Source: Zhengella sp020637775
Lineage (GTDB): Bacteria; Pseudomonadota; Alphaproteobacteria; Rhizobiales; Rhizobiaceae
Direction of reading: 5' to 3'
DNA: 64,000 nt
Assembly (NCBI RefSeq): GCF_041397485.1
Contig: NZ_JAWKWO010000001.1
Location: forward strand, 124,001-188,000
In this document: one piece after another, positions 9,291 through 18,200 of the stretch
Numbering within the stretch: position 1 is the first letter of the stretch
Layout: each line of letters starts with the position of its first letter
Notes under the pieces: generated by a model
Databases searched by the model: none
What the model saw: only the letters and a program-made list of their open reading frames with translations
What the model was told of the DNA's origin: nothing
Position numbers and translations under genes: made by a program

Positions 9291-9316
9291 GGGCGCCGCA
9301 TTGTCACGCGGCGCCC
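9291..9316 (-). other. Perfect 9-bp stem-loop between tsf and pyrH
   Basis: GGGCGCCGC (9291-9299) and GCGGCGCCC (9308-9316) form a perfect stem around an 8-nt loop, between the tsf stop and the pyrH start. Neither strand has a T-run directly after it, so it is not a standard intrinsic terminator. It may be a processing site or an attenuating structure that lowers pyrH expression relative to tsf. Confidence 0.55.
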
Positions 9317-9352
9317 CAACGCAATTTTCAGGGCCTTGCGGCCGATGAAGGA

Positions 9353-10276
9353 TCAGCCCTTGGCTGCGGCGGCCACTTCGGCGGCGAAATCGGATTCTTC
9401 CTTCTCGACGCCCTCGCCCACGGCAAAACGCACGAAGCCGGTCAGCTTCGCGGCCGCGCCGATGTCCTTTGCGGCCTCTTCCAGGGCCTTTTCCACCGTC
9501 ACATCGGGGTTCATAACGAAGGCCTGCTTGAGCAGCACGACTTCTTCATAGAACTTGCGCATGCGGCCTTCGACCATCTTCTCGATGATGTTCTCCGGCT
9601 TGCCCGATTCGCGGGCCTGCTCGATGAAGATCGCCTTTTCACGGGCGGCCACATCGGCGTCCACTTCCGCATCGGTCAGGGCGAGCGGGTTGGTGGCGGC
9701 AACGTGCATGGCCACCTGGCGGGCAAATGCCACGGCCTTCTCGACGTCGCCATCGGTCTCGATGCCGACCAGCACGCCGAGCTTGCCAAGGCCGTCAGCC
9801 ACGGAATTGTGCACATAGGTGGCGACCGCACCCTTGCCGACGGAGAGCTTCGCGGAACGGCGCAGCGTGAGGTTCTCACCAATCGTGCCGACGGCATCCT
9901 TGACCGTATCGGCAACCGACTTGCCGGTGGCCGGATAGGTCGCGGCGGCAACGGCATCGAGCGAGCCGTCGGTCGCAAGAGCGGTCTTCGCGATGCCGGC
10001 AACAAGCTCCTGGAACGCATCGTTGCGGGCGACGAAGTCGGTCTCGGAATTCAGCTCGACGACGACTGCCGCCGGTCCTTCAGCCGCGACGGCAACAAGG
10101 CCCTCGGCAGCGGTACGGCCGGCCTTCTTGTCAGCCTTGGCAATGCCCTTGGCGCGCAGCCAGTCCACGGCGGCTTCCATGTCGCCGGAGGTCTCGTTGA
10201 GCGCGTTCTTGCAGTCCATCATGCCTGCGCCGGTCTTCTCGCGCAGTTCCTTCACCATTGCAGCGGTAATCGTCAT
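9353..10276 (-). CDS. tsf: Translation elongation factor Ts
   Basis: EF-Ts recharges EF-Tu with GTP. From ATG 10276 the protein is 307 residues, starting MTITAAMVKELREKTGAG with the N-terminal UBA-like module (DCKNALNETSGDMEAA), then the signature ELNSETDFVARN and two dimerisation subdomains. The upstream in-frame extension has no EF-Ts similarity and falls in the rpsB-tsf gap. It follows rpsB by about 157 bp, the usual arrangement, and that gap holds an imperfect GCGCATC/GATGCGC hairpin. Confidence 0.96.
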   Translation of the reverse strand: MTITAAMVKELREKTGAGMMDCKNALNETSGDMEAAVDWLRAKGIAKADKKAGRTAAEGLVAVAAEGPAAVVVELNSETDFVARNDAFQELVAGIAKTALATDGSLDAVAAATYPATGKSVADTVKDAVGTIGENLTLRRSAKLSVGKGAVATYVHNSVADGLGKLGVLVGIETDGDVEKAVAFARQVAMHVAATNPLALTDAEVDADVAAREKAIFIEQARESGKPENIIEKMVEGRMRKFYEEVVLLKQAFVMNPDVTVEKALEEAAKDIGAAAKLTGFVRFAVGEGVEKEESDFAAEVAAAAKG

Positions 10277-10433
10277 AAGTCGCCTCGTCATGTCGAAATG
10301 CGAGGGCGCATCACACCGGCCGGAAAGCCGCCGCGATGCGCCGGTAAATGGACACGGACAGGATCCGCGTCCGGCTGGAATACGGTGCGGCGCGTGACAG
10401 CGGCATGACAGCCGCCCGTCACACGCCCGCCAC

Positions 10434-11228
10434 TCAGGCTTCGCCTTCGGCGCCCGGAGCAGCCTCGGCAGCCGTTTCGTCAAGGGCCGGCTCGGCCGGG
10501 GCCTCGGCGGATTCGCCCAGATCGACGCCCATGGAGCCCTGCTGGCGGGCAATGCCGTCGATGGCGGCACGGGCCACCAGGTCGCAATACAGCGAGATGG
10601 CGCGGGCAGCGTCGTCATTGCCGGGGATCGGGTAGTCGACGAGGTCCGGGTCGCAGTTGGAGTCGAGGATGGCGACAACCGGAATGCCAAGACGCTTGGC
10701 TTCCTGGATCGCGATCGCTTCCTTGTTGGTGTCGATCACGAACATCAGGTCCGGGGTGGAGCCCATGTCCTTGATGCCGCCGAGCGCGCGGTCGAGCTTG
10801 TCGCGCTCACGCTCCAGATTCAGGCGCTCCTTCTTGGTGAAGCCCTGGGCCTCGCCAGCCATCAGCTCCTCGAGCTTGCGCAGGCGCTGGATCGAATTGG
10901 AGATGGTCTTCCAGTTGGTCAGCATGCCGCCGAGCCAGCGGGAATTGACATAATACTGGGCGGAGCGGCGCGCCGCGTCGGCAACCAGATCGGATGCCTG
11001 GCGCTTGGTGCCAACAAACAGCACGCGGCCACCACCGGCCACGGTGTCGGACACGGCCTTCAGCGCCTGATGCAGCAGCGGAACGGTCTGCGACAGGTCA
11101 ATGATGTGGATGTTGTTGCGGGCGCCAAAGATGTAGCTCGACATCTTCGGGTTCCAGCGGTGGGTCTGGTGACCAAAATGAACACCGGCTTCGAGGAGCT
11201 GGCGCATGGAGAAATCAGGCAGAGACAT
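10434..11228 (-). CDS. rpsB: 30S ribosomal protein S2
   Basis: S2 binds the small ribosomal subunit and recruits S1. Its N-terminus reads LLEAGVHFGHQTHRWNPKM, the family signature, followed by GARNNIHIIDLSQT and PDLMFVIDTNKEAIAIQEA. I choose ATG 11228 (264 residues) over ATG 11234 because AAAGGA is 9 nt from the former and only 3 nt from the latter. The last 30 residues are an acidic, Ala-rich tail typical of alphaproteobacterial S2. Confidence 0.96.
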   Translation of the reverse strand: MSLPDFSMRQLLEAGVHFGHQTHRWNPKMSSYIFGARNNIHIIDLSQTVPLLHQALKAVSDTVAGGGRVLFVGTKRQASDLVADAARRSAQYYVNSRWLGGMLTNWKTISNSIQRLRKLEELMAGEAQGFTKKERLNLERERDKLDRALGGIKDMGSTPDLMFVIDTNKEAIAIQEAKRLGIPVVAILDSNCDPDLVDYPIPGNDDAARAISLYCDLVARAAIDGIARQQGSMGVDLGESAEAPAEPALDETAAEAAPGAEGEA

Positions 11229-11401
11229 CTGCATCTATCCTTTCCGGTTGAACCTCCACGGGCAATGACGGCGGATGCCGGCACCGGAGGACCGGACCGG
11301 ATTTCTCCCGGTCAGGCCCGAAGCCCGTGTGTGGAATGACCGCGCCTTACTGCATTGCAGCGCGGAACGCAAGCCCGGCGGCGCCGGTCTGGCCCCGGCC
11401 C

Positions 11402-12004
11402 TCACTCCCAGCGCGGACGGCGGGCCGAAAAAGTTCCGGTCACCTTCGCGTAATCCATGTAGCCGAGCCGTGACAGGGAGCCTGCCTTGACGACATCGAC
11501 CAGGCCGCCGGTCATGATCGCCTCGTCGATATGGACGCCGACCACCTCGCCGAAAACCAGGAAGACGCCGGCCACCCGGCCCTCCAGTCCGCGCGGCTCC
11601 TGGATGTCCGTGACGCGGCATTCGAGCGCGGCATGGGCTTCGGCCACGCGGGGCGTGCGCACGAGGCGGCAATCGGTGGGCGTCAACCCGGCATAATCGA
11701 ATTCCGACGTGCCGCGGGGCGCATCCACCGAGCTCTTGTTCATCTGTTCGAACAGGTCCGCGGACACCAGATTGCAAACGAACTCGCCGGTTTCACGCGC
11801 ATTGCGCACGCTGTCCTTTTCGCCTTCCGACGAGAAGAAAAGCATATGCGGGTGAGTGGAGATGGCATTGAAGAAGGAATAGGGCGCCAGGTTGAGGCTG
11901 CCATCCTTCGACCGGGTCGAGATCCATCCGATCGGCCGGGGCGCGACGATGGCCTTGAAGGGATCATGCGGCAGGCCGTGCCCTTTTGCCGGCTGGTAGA
12001 ACAT
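11402..12004 (-). CDS. Flavin reductase-like domain protein
   Basis: A 200-residue protein of the FMN-binding split-barrel (flavin reductase/DIM6-NTAB) family. The FMN-contact stretch IVAPRPIGWISTRSKDG and the SLNLAPYSFFNAIS segment are clear near the N-terminus. Such proteins reduce or carry flavin for partner oxygenases, but the substrate cannot be read from sequence. The ATG at 12004 shares a base with the stop of the nitroreductase upstream (TGATG), so the two flavoproteins are coupled and probably act in one pathway. Confidence 0.85.
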   Translation of the reverse strand: MFYQPAKGHGLPHDPFKAIVAPRPIGWISTRSKDGSLNLAPYSFFNAISTHPHMLFFSSEGEKDSVRNARETGEFVCNLVSADLFEQMNKSSVDAPRGTSEFDYAGLTPTDCRLVRTPRVAEAHAALECRVTDIQEPRGLEGRVAGVFLVFGEVVGVHIDEAIMTGGLVDVVKAGSLSRLGYMDYAKVTGTFSARRPRWE

Positions 12005-12585
12005 CACGCTTCCTCCGGACCGGAATAATCGCTCATCACGTCTGCCGGCTCGGGCCGTGGCCGGTCGGGCCGGGTGCCCTCCACCGTGCCGACATGAACG
12101 AAGCCTGCAACCCGTTCCTCCGGTTTCAGGCCCAGCAGGCGGCGCGCCTCGGCATCCTCCGAATACCAGTTGGTGATCCAGTTGGCGCCAAAGCCAAGCG
12201 CATGGGCGGCGTGCACGAGGTTCATGCAGGCAGCGCCCGCCGAAAGGAACATTTCCCATTGCGGGATCTTGTCGCTCTCGCGCGGACAGGAAATGACGCC
12301 GATGACCAGCGGCGCGCGCGTGAACCGCTCCAGTTCCTTTTCGCGCGCGCCCGGCGTCAGCGGCCCGTCGCGCTCTTCCAGCCGCCCGGCAAGCAGTTCA
12401 CCGACCCGGTGGCGCATGTCGCCGCGATAGAGAATGAACCGCCACGGCTGCAGCTTGCCGTGATCAGGAACCCGCGCGGCGATGCGGATCATCGTTTCGA
12501 TTTCGTTTCCGTCCGGGCCCGGCTCCTTGAGCATCGGGATGGCCGGAGACTGGCGCGTCAGAAGGTAGTCTGCGAGAGCATTCAA
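12004..12585 (-). CDS. Nitroreductase family protein (YdjA-like)
   Basis: An FMN-dependent NAD(P)H oxidoreductase of the YdjA-like nitroreductase subgroup: small, with RIAARVPDHGKLQPWRFIL near the N-terminus and GAACMNLVHAAHALGFGANW in the second half, both typical of FMN binding in this group. I favour the TTG at 12585 (193 residues), which has AAGGGA 9 nt upstream. A GTG at 12624 would add 13 residues. It is coupled to the flavin reductase-like gene. The physiological substrate is unknown. Confidence 0.85.
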   Translation of the reverse strand: MNALADYLLTRQSPAIPMLKEPGPDGNEIETMIRIAARVPDHGKLQPWRFILYRGDMRHRVGELLAGRLEERDGPLTPGAREKELERFTRAPLVIGVISCPRESDKIPQWEMFLSAGAACMNLVHAAHALGFGANWITNWYSEDAEARRLLGLKPEERVAGFVHVGTVEGTRPDRPRPEPADVMSDYSGPEEA

Positions 12586-12708
12586 GTCGGTCGGTCCCTT
12601 GTTCGGATGACGGGTCGCCGGCACAAGCCGCCGAGACGGCGGTGGCCGCGACTGCGCGGAAGGATTTCGGCCTTGAAATTGCCACTGCCTTGGGCTTCAT
12701 GGCAAGCC

Positions 12709-13656
12709 ATGAGCGCATGGACACACCGTCTGACATGGATTCGCGCCGGCCTTGCGGCCGTGCTGGCCGTGGCATGGCCCCTCGACGCGGGCATGGCGCA
12801 GGATGCCGCCGCCACGGATTTGCCGCCGATCAACCTGCCCGGCATCCGGGCCTATGCACCGGCGCAGGACAACGGACCGCAGGCTCAGCGCGACGGCCGG
12901 CTGACGCTGGTGGCCACGCTGATCGAAGGCTCGGACCCGATTCCGCGCGGCATCGTCTGGCGCGTGTTTCTTCCCACGCCCGGCGATGACGGCCAATTGC
13001 CGCTGCTGGCCAGTGCCGAGGGCGGCACGGCGCGTTTCGACCTGGGGCCCGGCTCCTATCTCGTTCATGCCGCATTCGGGCGCGCCGGCGTGACGAAACG
13101 CGTGACAATCAATGCCGGCGAGACGCGCGCCGAGACGATGGTGCTCGATGCCGGCGGGCTGAAGCTCAACGCATTGCTGTCGGGCGGGGTCCGCATACCG
13201 GCACAGAAGCTGAAATTCTCCATCTATGACGTCAAGGAAGACGCCAATGGCGAGCGCGCGCTGATCATCCCCGACGTCAAGCCGGGAACGGTCGTGCGGC
13301 TCAACGCGGGCACCTATCATGTCGTCTCGACCTATGGGGCGGTCAATGCCGTCATCCGGTCCGATATCCGGGTCGAGGCGGGCAAGCTGACCGAGGCCGT
13401 GGTGGAGCACCGTGCCGCGCAATTGACCCTGAAGCTGGTGCGCGAGCGCGGCGGAGAGGCCATTGCCGATACATCCTGGGTGGTCATGACCGAGGCCGGC
13501 GACATCGTTCGCGAAAATGTCGGCGCATTTGCCTCCATGGTGCTGGCGGAAGGCAAGTATGTCATCGTGGCGAAAAACCGCGACCGGATCTATCAGCGCG
13601 ATTTCACGGTGGTGGCCGGCCAGAACCGGGATGTCGAGGTGATGACGGCGGAATGA
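12709..13656 (+). CDS. Exported protein of unknown function
   Basis: A 315-residue protein that I do not recognise beyond its general design. It opens with a signal peptide (residues 1-28, hydrophobic AGLAAVLAVAWPLDA, cleavage probably after GMA). The rest is beta-rich, with three similar blocks of roughly 85 residues (LTLVATLIEGSDPIPRGIVW, LKLNALLSGGVRIPAQKLKF, LTLKLVRERGGEAIADTSW), each followed by a G-x-Y-x-V-style strand (GPGSYLVHAAFG, NAGTYHVVSTYG, AEGKYVIVAKNR). This looks like repeated Ig-like or carboxypeptidase-regulatory-like folds in the periplasm. The start is the first good ATG ahead of the signal peptide. It is divergent from the nitroreductase gene. Confidence 0.8.
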   Translation: MSAWTHRLTWIRAGLAAVLAVAWPLDAGMAQDAAATDLPPINLPGIRAYAPAQDNGPQAQRDGRLTLVATLIEGSDPIPRGIVWRVFLPTPGDDGQLPLLASAEGGTARFDLGPGSYLVHAAFGRAGVTKRVTINAGETRAETMVLDAGGLKLNALLSGGVRIPAQKLKFSIYDVKEDANGERALIIPDVKPGTVVRLNAGTYHVVSTYGAVNAVIRSDIRVEAGKLTEAVVEHRAAQLTLKLVRERGGEAIADTSWVVMTEAGDIVRENVGAFASMVLAEGKYVIVAKNRDRIYQRDFTVVAGQNRDVEVMTAE

Positions 13657-13718
13657 TGCTGCGGCTGCGGCTGCGGCGGATTTAATTGCCATTCTCCGGA
13701 TGCCGTTCAATCCGCAGA

Positions 13719-13755
13719 AGCGCCGTCCAAAGGAGCGCCGTCCACAGGAGCGCCC
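13719..13755. repeat. 15-bp tandem direct repeat, about 2.5 copies
   Basis: AGCGCCGTCCAAAGG (13719-13733) is repeated as AGCGCCGTCCACAGG (13734-13748) with one mismatch, and then AGCGCC starts a third copy. It lies in the 272-bp gap before the TadG-like gene. A GCTGCG triplet-of-hexamers run (about 13660-13678) lies just before it. The rest of the gap, from about 13830, is unusually AT-rich for this window and probably holds the TadG-like gene's promoter. Confidence 0.7.
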
Positions 13756-13928
13756 GAAAGCCGCGATTCGCGCCTGCCTGTGGCGCCTCTCATCGCCCGC
13801 CTGCGCGCCCGCCTGGCGGCGTCTCCACCTGTTATTTCCAATTCTTCTTAATTTAGACATGTGCGCTCAATGGGCGCTAAACCACCGGCATTAGTAAGAT
13901 TTAGATATTTGGAATTTAGTTTTTCAGA

Positions 13929-15200
13929 ATGCGCTTCGCTTTATCGAAAGAAAGACCCGCCATGTCCGCGTTTCCAGGAAACCTCGCCCAAATGTTCCGC
14001 GACTGCGAGAGGGGCAATTTCTCGATAATCTTCGCCGTCCTGGTCCTGCCCCTGCTCGCGGCGGTGGCATTTTCGGTCGACTACAACAACATGCTGCGCA
14101 TGCGCAACGGTTTGCAGAACTCGACCGATGCTGCCACCCTCTATGCGGCACGGTATTACGAGTTGCACAAGAGCCTGCCCGCCGTTTCGGACATCAATGC
14201 CTTTCTGGCGGCCAATGGCGATTACCAGGGCCTGACGGTGACCGGCTATGCCTACGAGAACAACGAGGTGAAGCTGAACACCCGGATTTCCTACAATCCT
14301 TTGATCATGGGCGCGGTGGCGACACAGGATTACACGCTGTCGGTGCAATCGGCGGCATTCGTTTCGCCCGACACGAGGGTCGAGGTCGCGCTCGTGCTGG
14401 ACAATACCGGTTCGATGGCTGCCCATGGAAAGATCGGCGGCCTGAAGGTGGCTGCTGCCAATTTCACCAACACGCTTTTTGACGCTGTGAAACCGACCGT
14501 TGACGTGCGCATCGGCGTGGTTCCCTTCGCGCAATATGTCAATGTCGGCATGGGCAATCGCAATGCGTCCTGGATGAACGTCCCCGCCGACACGAAAAGC
14601 GAGCGCTGGTACGGTTGCGTGGGCTCGCGGGGCGATGCATCGGACAAGCTGGCACTGACCGATGACAATCCCTCCGTCCCGTTTCCCGGCATCATGAATG
14701 CCGCCTGTCCCGAACCGATCATGCCGCTTTCCAGCAGCCGGATCGATGTGCTGGACAAGGTCGACAACATGAAGGCAAGCGGCATGACCTATATTGCCGA
14801 TGGCGTCATGTGGGGCCTTCGCATGCTCTCGCCACAGGCGCCGCTGACCGAAGCCGTGGACCCGGCAAGCACCGAGGCCGTCGTTCGCAAGATCATGGTC
14901 GTGATGACCGATGGCGAGAACACGCGTGCGCCGAATTTCCCCCATTCGCCAAATCACAATGGCACCAGCCAGTCGCGAGCAGACAGCTGGACCCAGCAGG
15001 CTTGCAACTACAGCCGCAAACAGGGCGTGGAGGTGTTCACGGTCACCTACGGAACCCAGGTGCCGATTTCAGCGAAGAACCTGATGAAACGCTGCGCCAG
15101 CGGCCCGGCGAACTTCTTCGACGCGGCCAGCACTGCCAAGCTCGACGAGGTGTTCCAGGAGATCGCCAGCAACCTGACGCGCCTCCGCCTGACCCAATAG
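13929..15200 (+). CDS. TadE/TadG-type pilus-associated VWA protein
   Basis: The 423-residue protein has one N-terminal membrane helix preceded by the TadG-like motif CERGNFSIIFAVLVLPLL, then a von Willebrand factor A domain starting EVALVLDNTGSMA (MIDAS Asp at about residue 158) and containing KIMVVMTDGENT. This is the layout of TadG-like minor components of Flp pilus systems. The C-terminal end (AKNLMKRCASGPANFFDAAS) is typical. The start could also be the ATG at 13962, which has a purine-rich stretch 8 nt upstream. No other tad gene lies in the window, so this is an orphan copy. It converges on the protease gene with a 53-bp gap. Confidence 0.85.
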   Translation: MRFALSKERPAMSAFPGNLAQMFRDCERGNFSIIFAVLVLPLLAAVAFSVDYNNMLRMRNGLQNSTDAATLYAARYYELHKSLPAVSDINAFLAANGDYQGLTVTGYAYENNEVKLNTRISYNPLIMGAVATQDYTLSVQSAAFVSPDTRVEVALVLDNTGSMAAHGKIGGLKVAAANFTNTLFDAVKPTVDVRIGVVPFAQYVNVGMGNRNASWMNVPADTKSERWYGCVGSRGDASDKLALTDDNPSVPFPGIMNAACPEPIMPLSSSRIDVLDKVDNMKASGMTYIADGVMWGLRMLSPQAPLTEAVDPASTEAVVRKIMVVMTDGENTRAPNFPHSPNHNGTSQSRADSWTQQACNYSRKQGVEVFTVTYGTQVPISAKNLMKRCASGPANFFDAASTAKLDEVFQEIASNLTRLRLTQ

Positions 15201-15253
15201 CGGCGGCACGCGTCCGGGCACGATGCGATGGAGGAACGACCGGACCTTCCCGG

Positions 15254-18200
15254 TCACAGTACCCACACGCCGTCGTCGATATTCGCGATGTTGTTGTTGA
15301 AGTTCTCGTCGCATTCGGTGAAAGCGATCAGGATGTCCTCGCGGGTGAGGCCGGCCTCCATGCCGCCGACCCAGAAGTCGTAGCCCTCCTGGTCGGGCAG
15401 GCGGTACAGCACATTCTGATACATCGCGTCGATGTAGTCGTAATTGCTGGGATTGGCGCCGTAAAGCGCCTGAAACTCGTCCGAGCCGATGAACTCAGAG
15501 GCCACATATTGCTGCTTCGCATATGTGCTGTAGCCCCACGAATCGAGGATATCCAGAACGTCTATCCAGAACCGTACCCCGCCCTCGTCCGGCGTGCGCC
15601 CGAATGAGGCCTGATAGATGCGATAGCCGAAACCGAGATTGTCCGAACCGATATCGTAGACATAGTCGCCATCCAGCAGGTCGATGCGCTCGATGGAAAT
15701 CAGCGTGTCGGTGGAGCCGTCCGGCTTGTCGACGAGGATCGAGCCGTCAGCCTGCAGATCCTGCGCGTAATCGGCCCGTGAACCGCCATAAACGACCGTG
15801 TCATGCCCGTCCGCCCCATCGATCACGTCAGGCCCCGTGGTTTCGAAAACCAGATCGTCCGACCCCAGGGCATAGATCGTGTCATCTTCCGGCGTGCCCT
15901 GCAGATTGTCGGGTTCCGGCGTTCCCATGATCACCAGTCCGGAAAGATCCGTCACCGCAACGCCGAAGTCCTTTTCGAACCGCAGCCCGGTATTGTCCAC
16001 GGCGGCAACGCGGATCATGTGAACCGTTGCTGCCTCGTAGTCGATGCTTGCACCGGGGGCGACCTTCAACGCGTTGCCATCGATCACGAACCGGCCGCCG
16101 GCGTCATCGACAAGAGAGAAGACATGGGTATCGGCGATGTTCGGATCCACGGCAAGAAACGTCGTCAGAAGGGTGCCGGCGGCGGCATTCTCCTCGATGG
16201 TCAGCGGCAGCACGTTCACGATGTCTGACGGAGGCCCGGGCGCCAGCAGGACGTCCTCCAAGCCAAAACCGGACGGATCAAGCCCGTCGAGCACGAGGAC
16301 ATCGCCGGCACCGAAGTCGATGATCACGCTGCCGGCACGCGCGTTGGCAATGGCGCTTGCCGCATGCGACGCGTCGAAGGCAGTCAGATCGAGCAGGTCC
16401 TGGCCGATCTCGAAATCGGCGATCAGGTCAGCACCGTCGCCCGGCCTGAAGACGAAGACGTCACGCCCCTCGCGGCCGGCGAGAAGATCGTTGCCGCGCC
16501 CGCCGCCCAACCGGTTGCCGAGCGCGTTTCCGGCAATCACATCATCGCCATCGCCGCCCCAGGCATTTTCAATCGCAGTGCCCGGATCGATGGTCAGCAC
16601 CTGGCCGGCGATGAAACTGCCTGAACCGGCAACCAGGTCGATCCCGGTATCCGTCGTCACCGCGGCGGCGTTGATCGTATCGGTGCCGCCGCTGTCGGAA
16701 AGCGTGAACCGGCCGGTCTCGGCAAGCGGATCGAACAGGCCGAATTCATCCGTGTAGATATAGATATCGTCGCCGTTTTCTGGTCGCCCGAACAGTTCGA
16801 GCGACCAGTCGATCGTCGCGCTGTCCCACTGCGAACCAAAGTGCTCGACCGAAAGCGTCCAAGTGCCCTCCCCGTCCTCACCCCAGAACTCGTTGGAGGA
16901 AAATGTCCATCCGGCGGGGTAGTCGCGTGTCTGCTGGATCGGGGCGAGCGGATTGATCAGCGCTGTCGTGCCCGACGGGGATGTCAGCGAAATGGTCACC
17001 TGGCTCGTCAGGGCAAGAAACGAACTGTCGAACGTCAGTTCGACATGCTCGATCACAAGGCCGCCGGCCGGCGCGACAATCGTGGAAGCCACCGCTTCGC
17101 CGCCGGCGATCGACACGGGGGCTGCGGGCTTGCCAAGGTCCTGGGTCGACAGATTGGCATAGGTCGATTGCCGGTCCCAGGTCTCGGCCAAACGGACAGC
17201 AGCCCGGGCATCGACAAGGCCAAAGCCATACTGGTCGCTTGTGTGCAGCGCCCCGCCATTCCAGTCGCCCGCTCCATTCCACTGCCAGCGCTCGTCGAGG
17301 CGGTCGTTCCATGAGGCGCTGTAGGCGAGGATCTGCTGCACATCGCGCGCGCCAAGACCGGGATTGGCTTGAAGCATCAGCGCGATCACGCCCGAGACGA
17401 CAGGCGCGGCAAGGGATGTGCCCGTCAGCGTGCCGTAATCTGAACCGAGCACATCGGCCGCATCGAAATAACCCGCGTCACCCAGCGCATCCGCCGTCGT
17501 GACATCTTCGCCCGGCGCGACAACGAGCACGCATGTTCCCGGCACGCTGCCCTCGGCCTGTCCGGAATAATCCACCGCGCCGACCGCGATGGCGTGGCGA
17601 TCGTTCGTCATCAGCTTGTGATCGGCCCGCCGCTCCTCGTCGCTGGCATTGCCGGCAGCGAAGACCACGATTCCGCCCAGGCCATCGCGGGCATTCTCGG
17701 CGAAGTCGATCATGCCGGCCAGGCGGATCCGCTCATCGCCGAACAGCCCGCCATAGAACAGTTCGGGAAGGGACCAGCTGTTGTTGACGATCCGGACGTC
17801 GGCCGCCGCCGGGTCGGTGCGCCAGTTGGTGAAGAAATCGTGGCCCGGGTCCAGAAAGATGTCACCCTGGTACCAGACGCTGTAGCGGGCGTCGTAGGCG
17901 GTGCCGACAATGCCTCCGTTGGCGCGCGCGCCAAGCGCAAGCGCCGTCACGGCGACGCCGTGGGCGTCGGTGCCGGCCGTGGTGCCGGCATTGGCAATGC
18001 GTGCCGCCGAAATGTCGGGATGGTCGGTGGGAAAGGCGTTCACTTCGTTGATGGCGATATGGATGCCGGCCCCGGTATAGTCGGGCCAGACGGACGCGAC
18101 ATTGACCGATTCGAGCTGCCATTGCGTATCGAAGAGGCTGTCGTCCGGCAGGATATTGAAATCGATGCGGGCCAGCGCCGTATCCTGTCCGCCGTGACCA

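Noticed and set aside
9291..9316. Stem-loop read as a rho-independent terminator of tsf
   Set aside because: No T-run on either strand, and tsf-pyrH-frr are commonly co-transcribed, so it is listed as a structure only.
8681..10408. Long plus-strand open frame opposite pyrH and tsf
   Set aside because: Arg/His/Gly-rich composition with no motif. It is the antisense shadow of two certain genes in GC-rich DNA.
18060..18085. Asp in WPDYTGAG as the subtilase catalytic Asp
   Set aside because: It lies before the strand that carries the catalytic Asp in S8 proteins. The equivalent position aligns with Glu616.
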